Assembly (NCBI GenBank): GCA_950022655.1
Contig: OX465581.1
Coordinates: 110,529,125-110,593,124 of the forward strand
DNA length: 64,000 bases
Direction of reading: 5' to 3'
Source of the DNA: Alentia gelatinosa
Lineage: Eukaryota; Annelida; Polychaeta; Phyllodocida; Polynoidae
The notes below the pieces were generated by a model. It was not told the origin of the DNA, ran no database searches, and was given only the letters and a program-made list of their open reading frames with translations. The position numbers and the translations under genes were made by a program. Shown in pieces: positions 23,740 through 34,538 of the stretch. Positions within the stretch are counted from its first letter, which is position 1. Each line of letters opens with the position of its first letter.

Positions 23740-24459
23740 CAATTATTTCATATTAATTAAAGATAAACACAGCTATCTCCATGGAAATTGATCCACTATG
23801 AGTTATAAAACTATGTACAATGCGAGTGACAGACTCTAATTAATAAAAGATGAGGTGATAATCATCATGGGTTGGTGTCAACAGAGACAACATATGGGGC
23901 ATAACTAAATGTTGTACACAGGTCTGCCATCTGTCATATATGTACAGGAATATACAGTTATCAGGATTACTATAACGTGGGGAAGGGTCTTGGCGACCAT
24001 CACATACCAATATCATTATTCTTTTCATTTTTAATTGTGAGTTAAAGACATTTAACACATCCTTCAATGATAGAGCTTAGGTTCTTCACGAGTTTCTGAT
24101 AAAATTACATAAGCCAAATTGAATACAGAATGCGAGTTCTGCCATCAATATTTGATAAATCTTCAAACTAGACGATGAAACAGACCATTAGATAACCACC
24201 CGGACTTTGCCGACACAGTGAACAGGTGAACCGGACATGGTCGGACTATTGCCTCATATATGAAACAAAATCCCTTACGAGTGACGCTTACGGCCTATAG
24301 AAATGAGTGGAATGTTTACAATTCAAGTGTGGTTCTGGTTTTATTTCACCTCTTCACTGTTAGGGACGTTTAAATCTCGTCTCGTCTCGTATTCTCTCTG
24401 AAATCCTGGCTGCTGATTGGTCAATCGCGACCATGGCGTAGTAAAGAAGAAACCAACAG

Positions 24460-24579
24460 GTTTTGGTCAAAGTCGTCGCTCTCCACGAGTTTGATGCGGC
24501 GTGATATGAACGAGGCGACAGCCGAGTGAATATCACATAGCATTCAAACGATTTGGGGAATGACTTCTTTGACCAAAAC
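24460..24579. repeat. Inverted repeat, 120 bp
   Basis: GTTTTGGTCAAAGTCGTC at the left is answered by GACTTCTTTGACCAAAAC at the right. The middle is GC-richer than the intron. Probably a small fold-back element next to the MITE at 24596. Confidence 0.6.
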
Positions 24580-24595
24580 GAGTTGCTTTCTGTAT

Positions 24596-24725
24596 TTACC
24601 TCACCCCTGTACACACTTAAAGAATGGACAACACGCAGGATATAAACCATGGAGAACGGACTGCAATACTTGGGAACGAGATCCCAATGTTAAGCCTATG
24701 GACATTTATTCCAGGGGTGAGATAA
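24596..24725. mobile_element. MITE with TTATCYCACCCCT ends, copy 2
   Basis: The left end TTACCTCACCCCTG and right end CAGGGGTGAGATAA form imperfect inverted repeats. The interior contains CCCAATGTTAAGCCTATGGA as in copy 1. A further partial right end (TAGAGGTAAGATAA) follows at about 24790-24803, suggesting a second adjacent copy. Confidence 0.75.
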
Positions 24726-24844
24726 TATTTTCACTTAACCGGGGTGATCATTGAGTATTTTCTCTAACGTTATTCCTATGGCTAAACTTGTACTAGAGGT
24801 AAGATAAACTGCCATCTCTGACACACGTGGGAGGCCACACTTAC

Positions 24845-25142
24845 TGGGCTTGTGCGGCGGCCTCCTTCAGCTTCTGGTTCTCCTCAGTAAGTCGCTGCAC
24901 GAGGCCGGCCTGGTCCTGGGACAACTTAGCCACCTCCACCTGGCGGCGGAGACCCGTCACCTCCACCACGTGCTGCTCGTGCGTCTGCTGCATGCGCGCG
25001 CGCAGAGCCTCCTTCTCCTGCTCCTGGACCTTCATCTTGTCGGACGACTGGCGCTCCAGGCCCTCGTAGCGCTGTCGCTCGCGGGACAGGTCAGCCCTCA
25101 GGTCACGCAGTTTCTGAGCCGCGTTCTGGGCCAGATTATGTT
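24845..25142 (-). CDS. RRBP1: RRBP1 coding exon 4, coiled coil
   Basis: A 298-bp exon, residues 300-397, with acceptor ACACCCACAG and donor CCCA|GTAAGT. It is rich in Gln, Glu, Arg and Leu with heptad spacing, including LRDLRADLSRERQRYEGL and ARMQQTHEQHVVEVTGL. The second matches the vertebrate RRBP1 stretch RMQASYREHVKEVQQL. GC content is clearly higher than in the flanking introns. Confidence 0.92.
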
Positions 25143-26075
25143 CTGTGGGTGTTCAAAGAGCAGCTAAGTAATTTTTAACCTCATTCAGAGACTATGCAAT
25201 GTCATGAACGATTTTTTTTTTTTTTTTTTTTTTTTTATATTCAGGATGATGGGATTAGGTACAATCATCTCCAATGGACGCTCTTCCTTGAACCGATCCA
25301 ACTCGACATTAAGACAACAGTGCACGACAATATTACAAAGAAACTAGACAGCGTGATTGTCCAAAAACAAGCATATTTTACGCAAATGTTTTTCAGCTCG
25401 GGGCTTTTATGGCCATAGTTTGCAGGTCATTTGACTCCACGAGTGTCATTTTAGTCACGATCATTGATCTATTGTAGAGCTTCCCAATTGGGACTGGTCA
25501 TTGGGTTTTGTTTGTTTGAGTAATTTAATGTACAACTGGTTCAATTAGACCTACTTAGTGATTGGTTAAGTAAATATGTTTCTTACGGTGTGCAAATATT
25601 CCTACTAGGATAAAAAACAATGTCACTCATTGCAGTTGTAGTTAATTGTTATTGAAGCTTCGCAAGCAAAAAATGAACATTTTCTCTTGACTGAGAGTAA
25701 AATGAATTTTCTTTTGACTTCTGGCCCAAATGATTAGGGGAACTTACCAGTATAAATATGTAATGTGATCAAAAATGTGGCATAGAAAGACATTAGCGGT
25801 GTTTGGTATCATAGTTTTCACTGTCTTAACTTTTGGCTGTGGCCATCACGATGAAAACCAGCTCCTGTAAGAGCTGACGTGAAAGGCCTCTTTATTGTCG
25901 TCTAATATTGTATAATCTTGATGAACTATTGCAGATGCCTGTAATTGTAATCAAGAGACTAGTGTTGTACGAGTATATAAGATGATGGCAATAGAGAAAT
26001 TGAAAAAAAAAAAAAAACTTCTGCCGGGAATGGAGGTTGCTCATTTAATGTAATTCATGGCTAACTTAAACTCAC
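25143..26075. other. RRBP1 intron with poly-T tract and SINE-tail fragment
   Basis: A T run of about 28 occurs at 25209-25236, and a SINE-tail fragment (TTTGTTTGAGTAATTTAATG) at about 25507-25556. Otherwise AT-rich with no recognised features. Confidence 0.5.
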
Positions 26076-26148
26076 CGTCCTGGAACATGCGGTCCTTCTC
26101 TTCGAGTTGTTTCTTCAGGACAGCCACCGCGTCAGTTTGCTTTGATTT
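26076..26148 (-). CDS. RRBP1: RRBP1 coding exon 3, start of coiled coil
   Basis: A 73-bp exon between acceptor TCAAACAG and donor ACG|GTGAGT, residues 275-298. It encodes AVAVLKKQLEEKDRMFQD, closely matching the vertebrate VLKRQLEEKEKLL motif that opens the coiled coil. It ends in phase 1, and the split Glu codon is completed by exon 4. Confidence 0.9.
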
Positions 26149-26793
26149 CTGTTTGAGAAAGAGAGAGAAAGATCTTGATGATAAACATGGCGCGGTGCTT
26201 CAATTAAGATTGTATAGTCGCTTTCCCAAGGAACGTGGCATAAGCCTTTCGATCCGTCACACTTTATATAATCGCCGTAACACCTTCAGGGCAATAACCC
26301 TGGACAAAGGTGTTGACGGCGAGGATCACATAAGCTTTCAGAACGATTAACCCATAGGGGTCGATGGCCGTGCCTTATAATCTGGTCTAATCCGTACGTT
26401 AGTTCAGCTCTAGTGTTAGATACAGTAGTATCAGAAACAGTTTGACCTTGCATTTATCACCCAGCATTGTAAATTTAAATTATCAAAGAAAAAACAAAAT
26501 GGCGGCCGATCATCTCACGCACTATTTGAATATTTCATGGATTTTTACCGTATTCTCGAGTCTCCTAAGAGGAGACGGATGTTTGTGTTTTCATCGGTAG
26601 CAATCTGGAGACCATACGTTTATGATGACAGGTTCGTATTGGTAAAATAATTTTTGAAAAAAAGGATAAATCTACGCAAATACAAATGGAAAGGGGTGGG
26701 GCCCGGAGTGAGTTTAGGTGGGGTCCGTGGCGGGAGTGAGTGGGTCGGGGTCAGTGGCGCAAGTAGGCGTGGGAGTGTAATATACACAATATT
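26149..26793. other. RRBP1 intron, no recognised feature
   Basis: Intron between exons 2 and 3, left part. No delimited element or exon seen. Confidence 0.45.
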
Positions 26794-26921
26794 GACTGGT
26801 TTCAGATACAAGCGGCCGTATGCTCCGAGGAGTTGCCGCGTAGTAATATCCAAGCGCATACGAGGACATTGCGCAGAGTCAACTCCGAGGAGCATACAAC
26901 TCCTTTTATCTGAAACCAGTC
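26794..26921. repeat. Palindromic element with GACTGGTTTCAGATA ends, copy 1
   Basis: The left end GACTGGTTTCAGATA and right end TATCTGAAACCAGTC are perfect 15-bp inverted repeats. Further inside, CATACGAGG-type and ACTCCGAGGAGCATAC segments also pair. It directly abuts the TACAGTAAAACCCC element that follows. The same pairing is found at 59971-60247. Confidence 0.82.
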
Positions 26922-27088
26922 TACAGTAAAACCCCGCTTAAGGGGCCACTTTGTTCAGAACATAAATCTTTATTTTATAGTTTATTTTAACCCCGCTTAA
27001 GGGGGCCACTTCACTCAAGGGGGCACCTCACTTAAGGGGACACTTTGCTCGGAACGGAGGGTCTCCCCTTAAGTGGGCTTTGACTGTA
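26922..27088. mobile_element. Short TACAGTAAAACCCC element (Tc1/mariner-pogo type), copy 1
   Basis: Starts TACAGTAAAACCCCGCTTAA and ends GGGCTTTGACTGTA. The ends are inverted (TACAGT..AAACC / GGCTTT..ACTGTA) and bounded by TA. Internal units CTTAAGGGG.CACTT repeat several times. The TA boundary and CAGT-type end suggest a pogo-like MITE (inference). Confidence 0.7.
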
Positions 27089-27566
27089 TATTGTTTTTGT
27101 TATCCTTTTTTTTCCAACAAGTGGCATACAGATATATGTTCATTTAGGTATGCACTATCTTTTTCATACGCCCTATTTTTCCGTATGCGCCGGCTTTTGC
27201 AACCCGGAGCATACAACATATATGTATGCTCGGGGTATGTAGGCACACGCCGCCCATGTGTTTTCTATGGACACTATGTATTAGATGATAAATGACGTAA
27301 CAGGCGGTAGTCTAGGGGGCAGGTGGGGTAAGAACTTTGTGATGGGGAGTCGGTAGGCGTAGCGTAGGTGGCCCCTATGTTCAGTATCAGGATCGTCAGA
27401 TGAGGAGGGACTAGAAACAATTAACAAAAGTGTATTGTGCAAATTGTAGGAGTATATGGATTAAGTAGAATCAGAAGCAGGGGATTTGGCAAGAGTAGTC
27501 AGGTCAGTGATAGATGGGGTGGCTGGAAATACGCAGTGATGTTAATAGTACTGGGAGCATGCTCAC
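27089..27566. other. RRBP1 intron, no recognised feature
   Basis: Intron sequence preceding exon 2 on the genomic left. Nothing delimited. Confidence 0.45.
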
Positions 27567-27700
27567 CTTGGTCCACTGGGCTGGTGTCCCTTGTTTGCCC
27601 TGCAGAATCTCCACAAGCATTGTCATCTCTGTCTCGCTGAGCACCGCAGTGCGCACCATCTGGATCAGCCCTGCGGCGCTCGAGGTGGCGTCTGTGTTGT
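27567..27700 (-). CDS. RRBP1: RRBP1 coding exon 2
   Basis: Bounded by a TTTGTTTGCAG acceptor and an AAG|GTGAGC donor. It completes the split Asp codon of exon 1 and encodes about residues 230-274. The segment contains MVRTAVLSETEMTMLVEIL and then PAQWTK, the counterpart of the short globular stretch (LIEIL...DTW) that precedes the coiled coil in vertebrate RRBP1 and kinectin. It ends in phase 0. Confidence 0.88.
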
Positions 27701-28211
27701 CTGCAAACAAAAATGTTGTTCGGTTACCGTGTCCTATAAAGATCTAATTATAAAAGACCACACGATCCAAGTCACGATGTGCAGCATACTGGTACATATC
27801 TCGGTGTGGCGGAACTCCTAGGTTTGCATACTAACCCGCATCATTTCAATCAATATCCGGTCTTTACGATATTAGTGTGTGATGTGTATTCTTATTTCAT
27901 TTGATCCCTCTTTCTGTTTTGTGGGGACTGTTTATGACGGGCGTACTAAAACTAGACTAATAAGAGTCACACTATCTTATTGAGCTGAGCTATGACAAAT
28001 CAAAACATATCGTTTCAAAATATCAAATATGAACCATTATGTTCACTATCAACCACAGACTCCAACATTTAACATTACTGTATCAATTTGTATTTGATAT
28101 CCAAACAAAACAGTAAATCAATATATCACCAAGTAAATATAAAAGCCGAAGTTTAGTGTTACTTTAGATTGGGACAATAGATCTGTGCTTAAACTAGTCC
28201 TCTTTGGTTAT
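27701..28211. other. RRBP1 intron, no recognised feature
   Basis: AT-rich intron sequence. Nothing delimited. Confidence 0.45.
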
Positions 28212-28514
28212 TGGTTGTTTGGGTCGTTCAACGTCCAATATGGTCTATTAGATTTACTTTGGGTTTGGTGGTGATCGAATCTATGAGATGAATTTAGGTA
28301 GAAATCTCACCCCACCACATTTACTAAGGTGAGAGTTCTTTTAGTTCCTTCACCATATAGACACGATATGAAGAAGATTGGCCTCTGATATAGCTGTAAA
28401 TTTTCCACCGCTGGGGGTGAAGGAGAAGAATAGCTACAGTGGGACTTGAACCCCCCATGTCCTACAACATTGGGGGTTACAAGTCCAGTGCCTTGATGAC
28501 TGAGCTAACTCCCC
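28212..28514 (-). mobile_element. Full-length tRNA-derived SINE
   Basis: On the minus strand the 5' end (28514 to about 28436) reads like a tRNA: GGGGAGTTAGCTCAGTCATC (box A TTAGCTCAGT), an anticodon-like ACTTGTAACCC loop, and box B GGTTCAAGTCC. TGT in the loop suggests a tRNA-Thr ancestor (inference). A body follows, and a 3' tail ending GGACGTTGAACGACCC near 28222. The body and tail occur without the head at 15921-16148 and 18349-18590, and partially at 33676-33850. Confidence 0.85.
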
Positions 28515-29533
28515 AAACCCCAAATTATTCCATTGTGAATAACTGGTAGTTAGTGAATTGTTATTGAAAAACCAGTGACAGATGTCTTGTTAAACTTGGC
28601 TAAATGTATGACCATCATATACAGTAATGGGGATGCAGACTTTGTAATGAACTTTGAGAGTACTCATCGATACTTCTAGCTATATTTTTTCGACTATATT
28701 TACTAAAGACATGCATACATGTTTACAAGGTATACTAAAAGGGAAAACACTGACATGGTCCCCTATTCTAAAGAATTACACTGGTGGCTACTTGGTGAAC
28801 TGTATCTTCTTTGACCTATTATACGAATTACAATTTTTACACCGTTTCTCGGTCAGTATGGTGACGTTACTAATGAACGGTTTCGATGATGTAGATTGTA
28901 ATTGAATACAACTGGTTTAAGTTGTCGAGCGATCAACACCTCGCTACATTCTCAGTAATTTTCTTTTCATTCAAGCGAAAGTAGAAATAGAGGCAATCTG
29001 ATGATTGCAGATTTTGTATGCATTTTTCGGTAAAATATACATCAATTATCTATGTCTATGCTTTGGGAAGCGCAGAGAAACTACACTTAATCAGGGCATA
29101 CACGATGCACGCCTGGATTATTCAAACTAGGCATTTAGAAACGATTATCATTCCACATGCAGGTCTAGACACCCAAACCATGAACGCTCAAAGTCTTCGT
29201 ATGCTTAATGACTTTTAAATCATGAAATTATGTTGATACCAGTATAAAAAAGAGGCAAAATTGAATCGACCCTAGTAACATAGAGGAAACCAAGAGTTTA
29301 AGTCCATATTTAGAACTTCTTTCTTTCTGCATACTAATTTTTGAGGTTGTTGTGTTAGCACAAGACTTGGAACATGATACTGACTTCCCGGCAACTATCA
29401 ATGTCATATGAACATGTACGGTATGATGTACCGGACTTTGAGGTCAATGTATGTACAGATAAAGAGTCTAACTGACTAATATAGCACGGTGGTGACGATA
29501 ACCAAGAACTAGAGATATGAACATCCTTGTATC
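28515..29533. other. RRBP1 intron, no recognised feature
   Basis: AT-rich sequence within the intron between exons 1 and 2. Nothing delimited. Confidence 0.45.
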
Positions 29534-29695
29534 TAAAGCGCTGATTCCACTGAGCAACCGGAACGTGCCGAAATGGGGACTAAACGGGCACTAATACGAT
29601 GTATCGTGCGACTACATTCACCATATAAGATATTCTTTGATACATTCCAAAAGATCAGAAACTTTCCGATAAAGTCAGGAGGAATCAGCACTTAA
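29534..29695. mobile_element. MITE of the CTGATTCCAC inverted-repeat family, copy 2
   Basis: A 162-bp copy with left end TAAAGCGCTGATTCCACTGA and right end GGAATCAGCACTTAA, matching the termini of 7510-7778. The interior is different, so it is an internally diverged or deleted relative. Confidence 0.68.
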
Positions 29696-30150
29696 ATGAC
29701 AGCAAGGATACTCTAGCTAGATGCCCAATGTCCATATCGATATTATCACTCATTAGCTCGGCCAAGTTAACATATAACATAAACTTTAATTCAGGTATTT
29801 CCCTGGAAAACTAGGCAGCACATACTTCAAACTCATGTAAATGAAAAATAAATCGATAGAATTTTAGCTGGTCATTTCTCAACTACTATGATATACAGAG
29901 TTTCTTTGGCCGTAATGTAAAGTAATGGTTGTTCTCCCATATATGATCTCTCACAAATATCGCTGCTTTTATACCCTTCCATTCATCAGAAATGAACAAA
30001 TAAACATACAACATGGATGGTTGACTTCATAATTTCACGATATATAACGAGAACCTAGCATTGTGAGTCGGGAGCTAAAGCCCAGTTACCTATGTGGTTA
30101 TGATTTATAATTTGACACGGACACTTTTTGCATAAATATTGATTCTACTC

Positions 30151-30211
30151 ATTTTGTTGGCTCCGTAATGTCACTCGTCTTCGACTCGTGAAATTATGGA
30201 GCCAACAAAAT
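30151..30211. repeat. Short hairpin element
   Basis: ATTTTGTTGGCTCCGTAAT and AATTATGGAGCCAACAAAAT pair over about 19 bases around a loop with CTCGTCTTCGACTCG, which is itself self-complementary. Located 117 bases from RRBP1 exon 1. Confidence 0.78.
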
Positions 30212-30327
30212 AAACTCAAGACTCAAACTCGTGACGTCTCTTGATAGTCCCATATATCTAGAATTTTAGCAGTTTCTTTTCCTATTAAAGTATACATTTT
30301 CTAACTTAAGGTATGTTCATTACTCAC

Positions 30328-31032
30328 CTCCAGAACCAGACTCCGTTGTCTTCTTCTTCCCCTTCTTGGTCTCTACCTGAGGGGGCTCCGACTTGAGCGG
30401 GGCCACCTCCTGGACGCGTACCTCCTCCTGCACAATAATCTGCTCCTCCACGTGCTGCTGTTCCTCCTTGTGTGCTCGCTTGGACTTCTTGTGGGCGTGG
30501 TCGCGGGCGGGCGCCTCCATCTCCACCGGCGCTGCCTTCTGCGCCTCGACCATCACCTCCTCCACTTGCTCCTTCACCAGCGGCTCGTAGAGGTCCTCTT
30601 CGTGAACAACAGCCACGTCCTCTCGCGACTTCTTCTTGTCCTTCTTCTTCTTTTCGGGTTTCTGTTGCTGGACGGGCTCGACCACCTGCGGCTCGACCAC
30701 CTGCGGTTCGGCCACCTCGGGCTCCAAGATGCGGTCTGTGTCCGACTCGGAGTCGAGGAGCGGCGTGGTGGCCGCTACCGCCGCCTTCTCATCAGTTTTA
30801 TCCTTCTTGCCCTTACCTCGGCCCGGGTAACGTTTCCGTACTTTGTCCTTCTTTTCTATTTTCTGTTTCTTTAGTTCCTCTGCTTGTAGTCGGCGCTGCT
30901 CTTCTAGCACCTCCTCGAAGGTCTTCTCACGCATGGAGCAGACGGAGATGAGATAGATGACGATGGCTGACACCACAAAAATGGCCGCCCCGATCACCAT
31001 GGTCTGCGGGTCCATGGTTTCTGGATTCCCCT
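30328..31032 (-). CDS. RRBP1: RRBP1 coding exon 1: ER signal anchor and charged linker
   Basis: Translation starts at the ATG ending at 31015, 17 bases inside an exon that begins after a TTTCAG acceptor at 31033. An upstream 5'UTR exon must therefore exist. Residues 6-27 are a hydrophobic segment (start MDPQTMVIGAAIFVVSAIVI), matching the N-terminal membrane anchor of RRBP1 and kinectin, which places the rest in the cytosol. After it come a Glu/Gln-rich stretch and several Lys-rich clusters (KKDKVRKRYPGRGKGKK, KPEKKKKDKKKS), plus a short EPQVVEPQVVEP repeat. The vertebrate decapeptide array that binds ribosomes is missing, as expected for an invertebrate homologue. The exon ends in phase 1 at GGAG|GTGAGTA. 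Confidence 0.92.
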
Positions 31033-31118
31033 CTGAAACACGATCATATTGGCTGTTAATAATATGCCATCAAAAATATTGCATCGTTGTAGGAGTTATC
31101 TAAACGAAACTAACATAA

Positions 31119-31328
31119 CAGGGTTGCCAGTTGGGGTAAAAAAAACAACCATTGAAATATCTGTATTTCTACACATCACAGTGGGGAGGTTCAGTGGGGA
31201 ATCATGGGCTGTGGTTGAATTTGGTACCTGACCAGTTGGTATATCAATCTTACAAGAGGAATCCTTCTTTTTTATTCTATGAATGAAAACGTGGATTTCA
31301 ATGGAAAAATTGAAAACTGACATCCCTG
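31119..31328. mobile_element. CAGGGATGTCAGTT MITE family, shortened copy
   Basis: Left end CAGGGTTGCCAGTTGGGGT, right end AAACTGACATCCCTG, 210 bp. ACATAA flanks both sides (31113-31118 and 31329-31334), a second exact 6-bp target duplication for this family. It lies 87 bases upstream of the first coding exon of RRBP1. Confidence 0.82.
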
Positions 31329-34300
31329 ACATAAAGATGAGTTAATTTAAACTATAATTAAGTATATTCACGCTACTAGGTAATGCGTTTATTGGCATGA
31401 CCGATGGAATGCGTTGCAGTTCTGGCCTTCATTGAATAGATAAAGAATATACTGCTCGTTAAAATACTAGGATTGGCGTACGAAAACACAACGGTCTACA
31501 TGTGTATCAGACCTAAATTCTGTTATACTTTGTGTGTACTTTTTTTCTAGGGAAGATATATATTATGTGGACCAACACGCCACAGATAAAACGGAGTAAC
31601 GGGACAGGAGCCGCGGGCTATCACAATGCTCACGTTCAAGCGCACCAAATCAATAAAGGCCTTCAGACAATCAAAAATAAAATACACCTCAGATTACATG
31701 CCTGTGCATGTTGATTCATATCTCGCCCTTCCTGCTATACCTGCACAAGTTTTTGAATGCTCTCCTTTGTTAAATTTACTATACATCGCCAGTATTAACG
31801 GTATACCTCATAGTGAAACCTGCTCATAATTTTGGTATATCGATACTCACAACTGGTTCGAACAATATATCTACATTCAGTTTTCAGGTCCGAACAAAGT
31901 TATCGGCCTTCAGAAATGATACATTGTAAACGGTACCAAAGAGGATACTGAGAATATGAATGTGAAAATGTCATTGTCTCTAATATTTGCTCTTGCCACA
32001 GGGGCATTTATTTGATGTGTGATATAAAATATATGATATAGGAAAAGAAACTAAATGGTAATGCATTTAGTGATTCTAGTGAGTCTAACAGATCAAAGAA
32101 GAATCCATTATTCTTGAGCCTGTGCCGAACTACGCATGGAAACAGCAGTCGTACTGAATCAGCGAACCGTGCTTGGCATAGGCCACAGAGCTGGCGTGTG
32201 TTTCATGAGAAGGGTGTGACACGCAGAATTCTAAACTGTGAGCAATTATACACACCATAATGCAGGAATAAAAGTCTGTATGTCATATGCCTGTACATGC
32301 AGTTGTTCCCTAACTATTTGTCAAACCTAGTGGATGATCTAATATTACCTGTTTATCATGAAGCATGTTGCCCATGTAAATATATTCGTGATATACTCAA
32401 AGCAACCTTATCTATAAGTAAGCCTTATACATTGAACATACACTCTCTGGACCAAGTACCTTCGCAACATATAACAGTGAACACCTAACACACTTGCTGA
32501 TTAACTAGATACACCAATGACTGCATGAACTGAGATATCTTGAGATTCATGTTTGGAAAAATAATACCGACTTGAATATGGCAGTTATCTTTTTTTAATC
32601 TATAAAATCATCTTCTCAGAATTAACTATAAAGAGAATAAACATTGTAATAGTCAGTCATCATATAATAACATCACAAATGTACCTTGAAATACATGTAT
32701 GTATCTACTACAATGCTTCAGTTCTAGTTTCTAATGATGCACCAGCGCCTATAACATAATACATTCTATACTTCTTAAAAATAAAAGGGTACTTTGAAAC
32801 GCTGATGGCTTCTAAATATTCCTGCTTCCTTGTGTCACATTATGTTTAGTGGTTCTTCAATTCTACATTCTGACACATCCCTTTTCTTAAGCCCCTTTGA
32901 TCATGAACAGCATAAAAGTATGGGGTTTTTTTCATACTGTATAGCTTTCCATGTTAATGCTATATAGAAAGTATAATCCCTCAAGTTTCACCGGGTAATA
33001 AAGAATCATACCTCCCCAGGTCCTCAAAACTCTCCATTTGATTAAGCCTAAATTGTAATACATAATTATATGTACAAAGAATTTTTTACTATAATTTCCA
33101 GTAATTACCAATTCTTCCATTGGTATTAATCAGTGTCTATTAATAGGACCCTAGCAACCCTAGATTATAATAACCACTCTCTGAGTGTAATTGCTCATGA
33201 TAACTAAATTTCCAATGTACCATTAATGCTAATTGAATGTCTGTTTATTTAACATCCCAGGGAACCGTGAGGGTACATAGGGACTAACTAAAAGTTCAGC
33301 TTTTTCTCAATGGTTTTATACGGCATATAGCCTATGATCCATGGGCGCCGCCATGACACCCCTCGAGTAGGTGTTCTTCACTAAAGGAGGTGAAAAAGTA
33401 GCTGTTCTTCACTATTGGAGGTGCAAAAGAAGTGAGTGATAATTGGGAAATGTCACTTTTCTTGCCTTGCTCACATATGTAAATAAAGTGTTCCATGTAA
33501 AAGACATCATGTCCTGGGTTTTAGCATTATATCTTCCTGCTCTGGGATCGGTGTAGAGAGTCAAAGGAACCTTGGTAAAACATTGAAAGGCATCTGAATT
33601 TGGTAAGAACAAAGAGCCAGAATACAGGTTTTGTCCCCCGACCACCTAGTGACTGCTTCATGAACTAACAATGGCTCTGTCCCCTATACCATAAGGATGG
33701 TGATGGTGGTCGAATCTTTGTGGTGAATCTACTGATAAACATGGTATAAGAAGGACCGGCCTTTGATATGTCAGTGGTCTACCGCTGCTGCTGTAAAGGA
33801 GAAAATCATTGCAGTGTGACTCGAAACGACGACCTGGGGTTTTCCAATGTGTGTTCATTTCCTACATATGTTTCAGAGTAATTTTAAATTGAATCAATCA
33901 TGAGGTAATTGATTCAATTGTAATCCTCCTCCCTGTATAATAACCATGTACATGTGATGGGGTCTTACACACCTTTGTTATCATTTTTCACAAGACTGGG
34001 TAAATTATTCCTGCTGAATTGAAAAAAAACCCACATTACTTCTGTGCATTTTTCTCAATCTAAAAACGTCATGTATTATCCCATCGCATCTGCTAGATCT
34101 ATATACCACCTCTACAGCATACACGACCTCACCTAATTCAAGTACATTTGTAGAAATCTCCAAGTGTACTTCAAATGCGCACAGTTAAATTGCTCAAATG
34201 CATCATCATACTTTTTTTCCAAAGCCGATAAGTTACATGTGCATTCTCAGATACCAAAAAACCTTTGATATAGTCAATTACGGAATTGAATCGGTTGTCC

Positions 34301-34538
34301 ACATATGATATAACATATCACGATAGTGAATTTAAACCCCATTCCCCGCTGCCAATCAGGCTAAAAGCTAGTTAAAGAGTTGGTACTAAACTATCTGAAA
34401 TATGTGCTCCTATATATGAATGCAGCCTTGGCAATGCTATTAATATATTGACTTGAAGTATACAAGTATGTGAACGAATTTATTTACAAAACCTCTGGTG
34501 CAGGTAAATATTACATTTGATTTCATAGACAAACATCA
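31329..34538. other. RRBP1 5' flank or 5'UTR intron, little recognised
   Basis: The 5'UTR exon demanded by the acceptor at 31033 must lie here or further right, but none could be identified. A diverged SINE body (33676-33850) is the only repeat seen. Confidence 0.45.
33676..33850 (-). mobile_element. Diverged SINE fragment
   Basis: Shares GGTGGTCGAATCTTTGTGG, ACATGGTATAAGAAGGACCG, GGCCTTTGATAT and CCGCTGCTGCTGTAAAGGAG with the SINE body. It continues into GTGTGACTCGAAACGACGAC, a decayed form of the tRNA-like head. Confidence 0.6.

Larger units (their letters stand above)
167..31032 (-). other. RRBP1: RRBP1/p180 (kinectin-family) gene, ten recognised coding exons, 3' end outside window
   Basis: Ten minus-strand exons at 30328-31032, 27567-27700, 26076-26148, 24845-25142, 22306-22456, 20925-21128, 17261-17344, 3430-3575, 1434-1545 and 167-322 have AG acceptors, GT donors and compatible phases throughout. 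Together they give about 682 codons. Layout: N-terminal membrane anchor, charged linker to about residue 230, then almost continuous coiled coil. RRBP1 in vertebrates is an ER membrane protein that binds ribosomes, mRNA and microtubules; kinectin is its paralogue. The last exon in the window carries LREKNWKAM, a segment conserved in both, so the C-terminal part lies off the left edge. RRBP1 is preferred to kinectin because of overall similarity in exons 2-5, but a single invertebrate ancestor of both is equally possible. Confidence 0.88.

Noticed and set aside
28436..28514. tRNA-Thr gene
   Set aside because: The stems are imperfect, and the sequence is fused to a repeated body and tail, so it is the head of a SINE.
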